From: JBDXHU01 sp039989475
GTDB lineage: Bacteria; Pseudomonadota; Gammaproteobacteria; Pseudomonadales; Halieaceae
Length of the DNA stretch: 64,000 nucleotides
Direction of reading: 5' to 3'
NCBI GenBank assembly: GCA_039989475.1
Contig: JBDXHU010000010.1
Span: 372,001-436,000, forward strand
Shown here: positions 63,757-64,000 of the stretch, piece after piece
How the letters are laid out: the number at the start of each line of letters is the position of its first letter
Numbering within the stretch: position 1 is the stretch's first letter
Position numbers and translations under genes: made by a program
Notes under the pieces: model-generated
Seen by the model: the letters and a program-made list of their open reading frames with translations, nothing else
The model's database searches: none
What the model was told of the DNA's origin: nothing

Positions 63757-64000
63757 TCAAGCCCGCTTTTCGAATTCCAGTTCGGGGAAGTCGTCGTTGA
63801 CCGACTCGCGTAACCTGTCGTAGTAGACATTGGCGCCACCGAAGTAGATCAGCACGCGCGGGTTGTGGTCCGCGATATTGGCGCCCATCATCCAGGAATT
63901 CACCTTGTCGCCATCGTTCATAAGGGTCTGCGCGTGCACCTCAGCAACGTGGGCCGACCACTCATCTTCCGCCTCCTGCTTGGGCTCGAATACATCGTAA
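63757..64000 (-). CDS. Baeyer-Villiger-type flavin monooxygenase, C-terminal fragment
   Basis: Only the last 80 or so residues are in the window; the frame stays open to the right edge. EDEWSAHVAEVHAQTLM, SWMMGANI and the YFGGANVYYDRL tail match the C-terminus of cyclohexanone/phenylacetone-type Baeyer-Villiger monooxygenases, including the usual trp-met-gly-ala-asn motif. These insert oxygen next to a ketone using NADPH and FAD. The N-terminal FAD and NADPH motifs lie outside, so the call rests on the tail alone. Confidence 0.7.
   Translation of the reverse strand, partial: YDVFEPKQEAEDEWSAHVAEVHAQTLMNDGDKVNSWMMGANIADHNPRVLIYFGGANVYYDRLRESVNDDFPELEFEKRA

Overview
The window is GC-rich chromosomal DNA of a Gram-negative bacterium, most likely an aerobic to facultative gammaproteobacterium. 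The evidence is a Pseudomonas-type 532-residue isocitrate lyase, a complete nuoA-N operon with fused nuoCD, Bax and MltB-type murein hydrolases, and many lipoproteins and beta-barrel proteins. A marine Cellvibrionales/Halieaceae-like lineage is my guess, not something the sequence proves. I see no rRNA, tRNA, CRISPR array, insertion sequence or phage gene. Coding density is high and genes often overlap by 4 to 17 bases.

Region by region. 0.4-4.3 kb (+): a signalling set with a single-domain response regulator, a PhnD-like periplasmic lipoprotein and a hybrid histidine kinase, followed by an ABA4-like membrane protein. 4.3-9.4 kb (-): a tight five-gene run with a monothiol thioredoxin-like protein, a class I HMG-CoA reductase, an MltB-type transglycosylase, a Bax-type glucosaminidase and a polysaccharide deacetylase. 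9.5-13.7 kb: an SDR (+), then an unusually long isocitrate dehydrogenase containing an internal duplication and isocitrate lyase (both -). These last two enzymes sit at the TCA/glyoxylate branch point. 14.0-19.5 kb: a solo CheB-like protein whose catalytic serine is replaced (+), facing a 1500-residue propeller-type hybrid sensor kinase (-). 19.7-34.2 kb (+): the 13-gene operon for respiratory complex I.

34.2-42 kb: a CBS-pair protein, a NADAR (YbiA-like) protein, ABC-F ATPase Uup, a CHASE4 hybrid kinase and an M49-like zinc peptidase lipoprotein. 41.7-45.3 kb (-): a catabolic operon of saccharopine dehydrogenase family protein, ALDH7-type semialdehyde dehydrogenase and BASS transporter, probably for lysine/aminoadipate. 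45.5-47.2 kb (+): small proteins. 47.3-50.8 kb (-): an operon of outer-membrane barrel, cupredoxin-like protein and membrane adenylate cyclase. 50.9-55.3 kb (+): an unrecognised lipoprotein, an unrecognised membrane protein and a double-VWA exported protein. 55.4-57.6 kb (-): an exported catalase-peroxidase.

58.0-62.1 kb (+) is the most striking locus: monoheme cytochrome c, DUF3373-like outer-membrane barrel, octaheme cytochrome related in layout to octaheme tetrathionate reductase, and a NapC/NirT-type tetraheme quinol dehydrogenase. A perfect FNR/ANR-type box lies upstream. This looks like an anaerobically induced electron-transfer chain from the quinone pool through the periplasm, possibly to the outer membrane. 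62.2-64 kb holds a PsiE-like protein, an SDR (+) and the C-terminus of a Baeyer-Villiger-type flavin monooxygenase (-) running off the window.

Two CRP/Vfr-like palindromes, before the response regulator and between isocitrate lyase and the CheB-like gene, together with the adenylate cyclase, suggest cAMP control in part of the window. All functional calls are by reading motifs and family resemblance; no database search was run.
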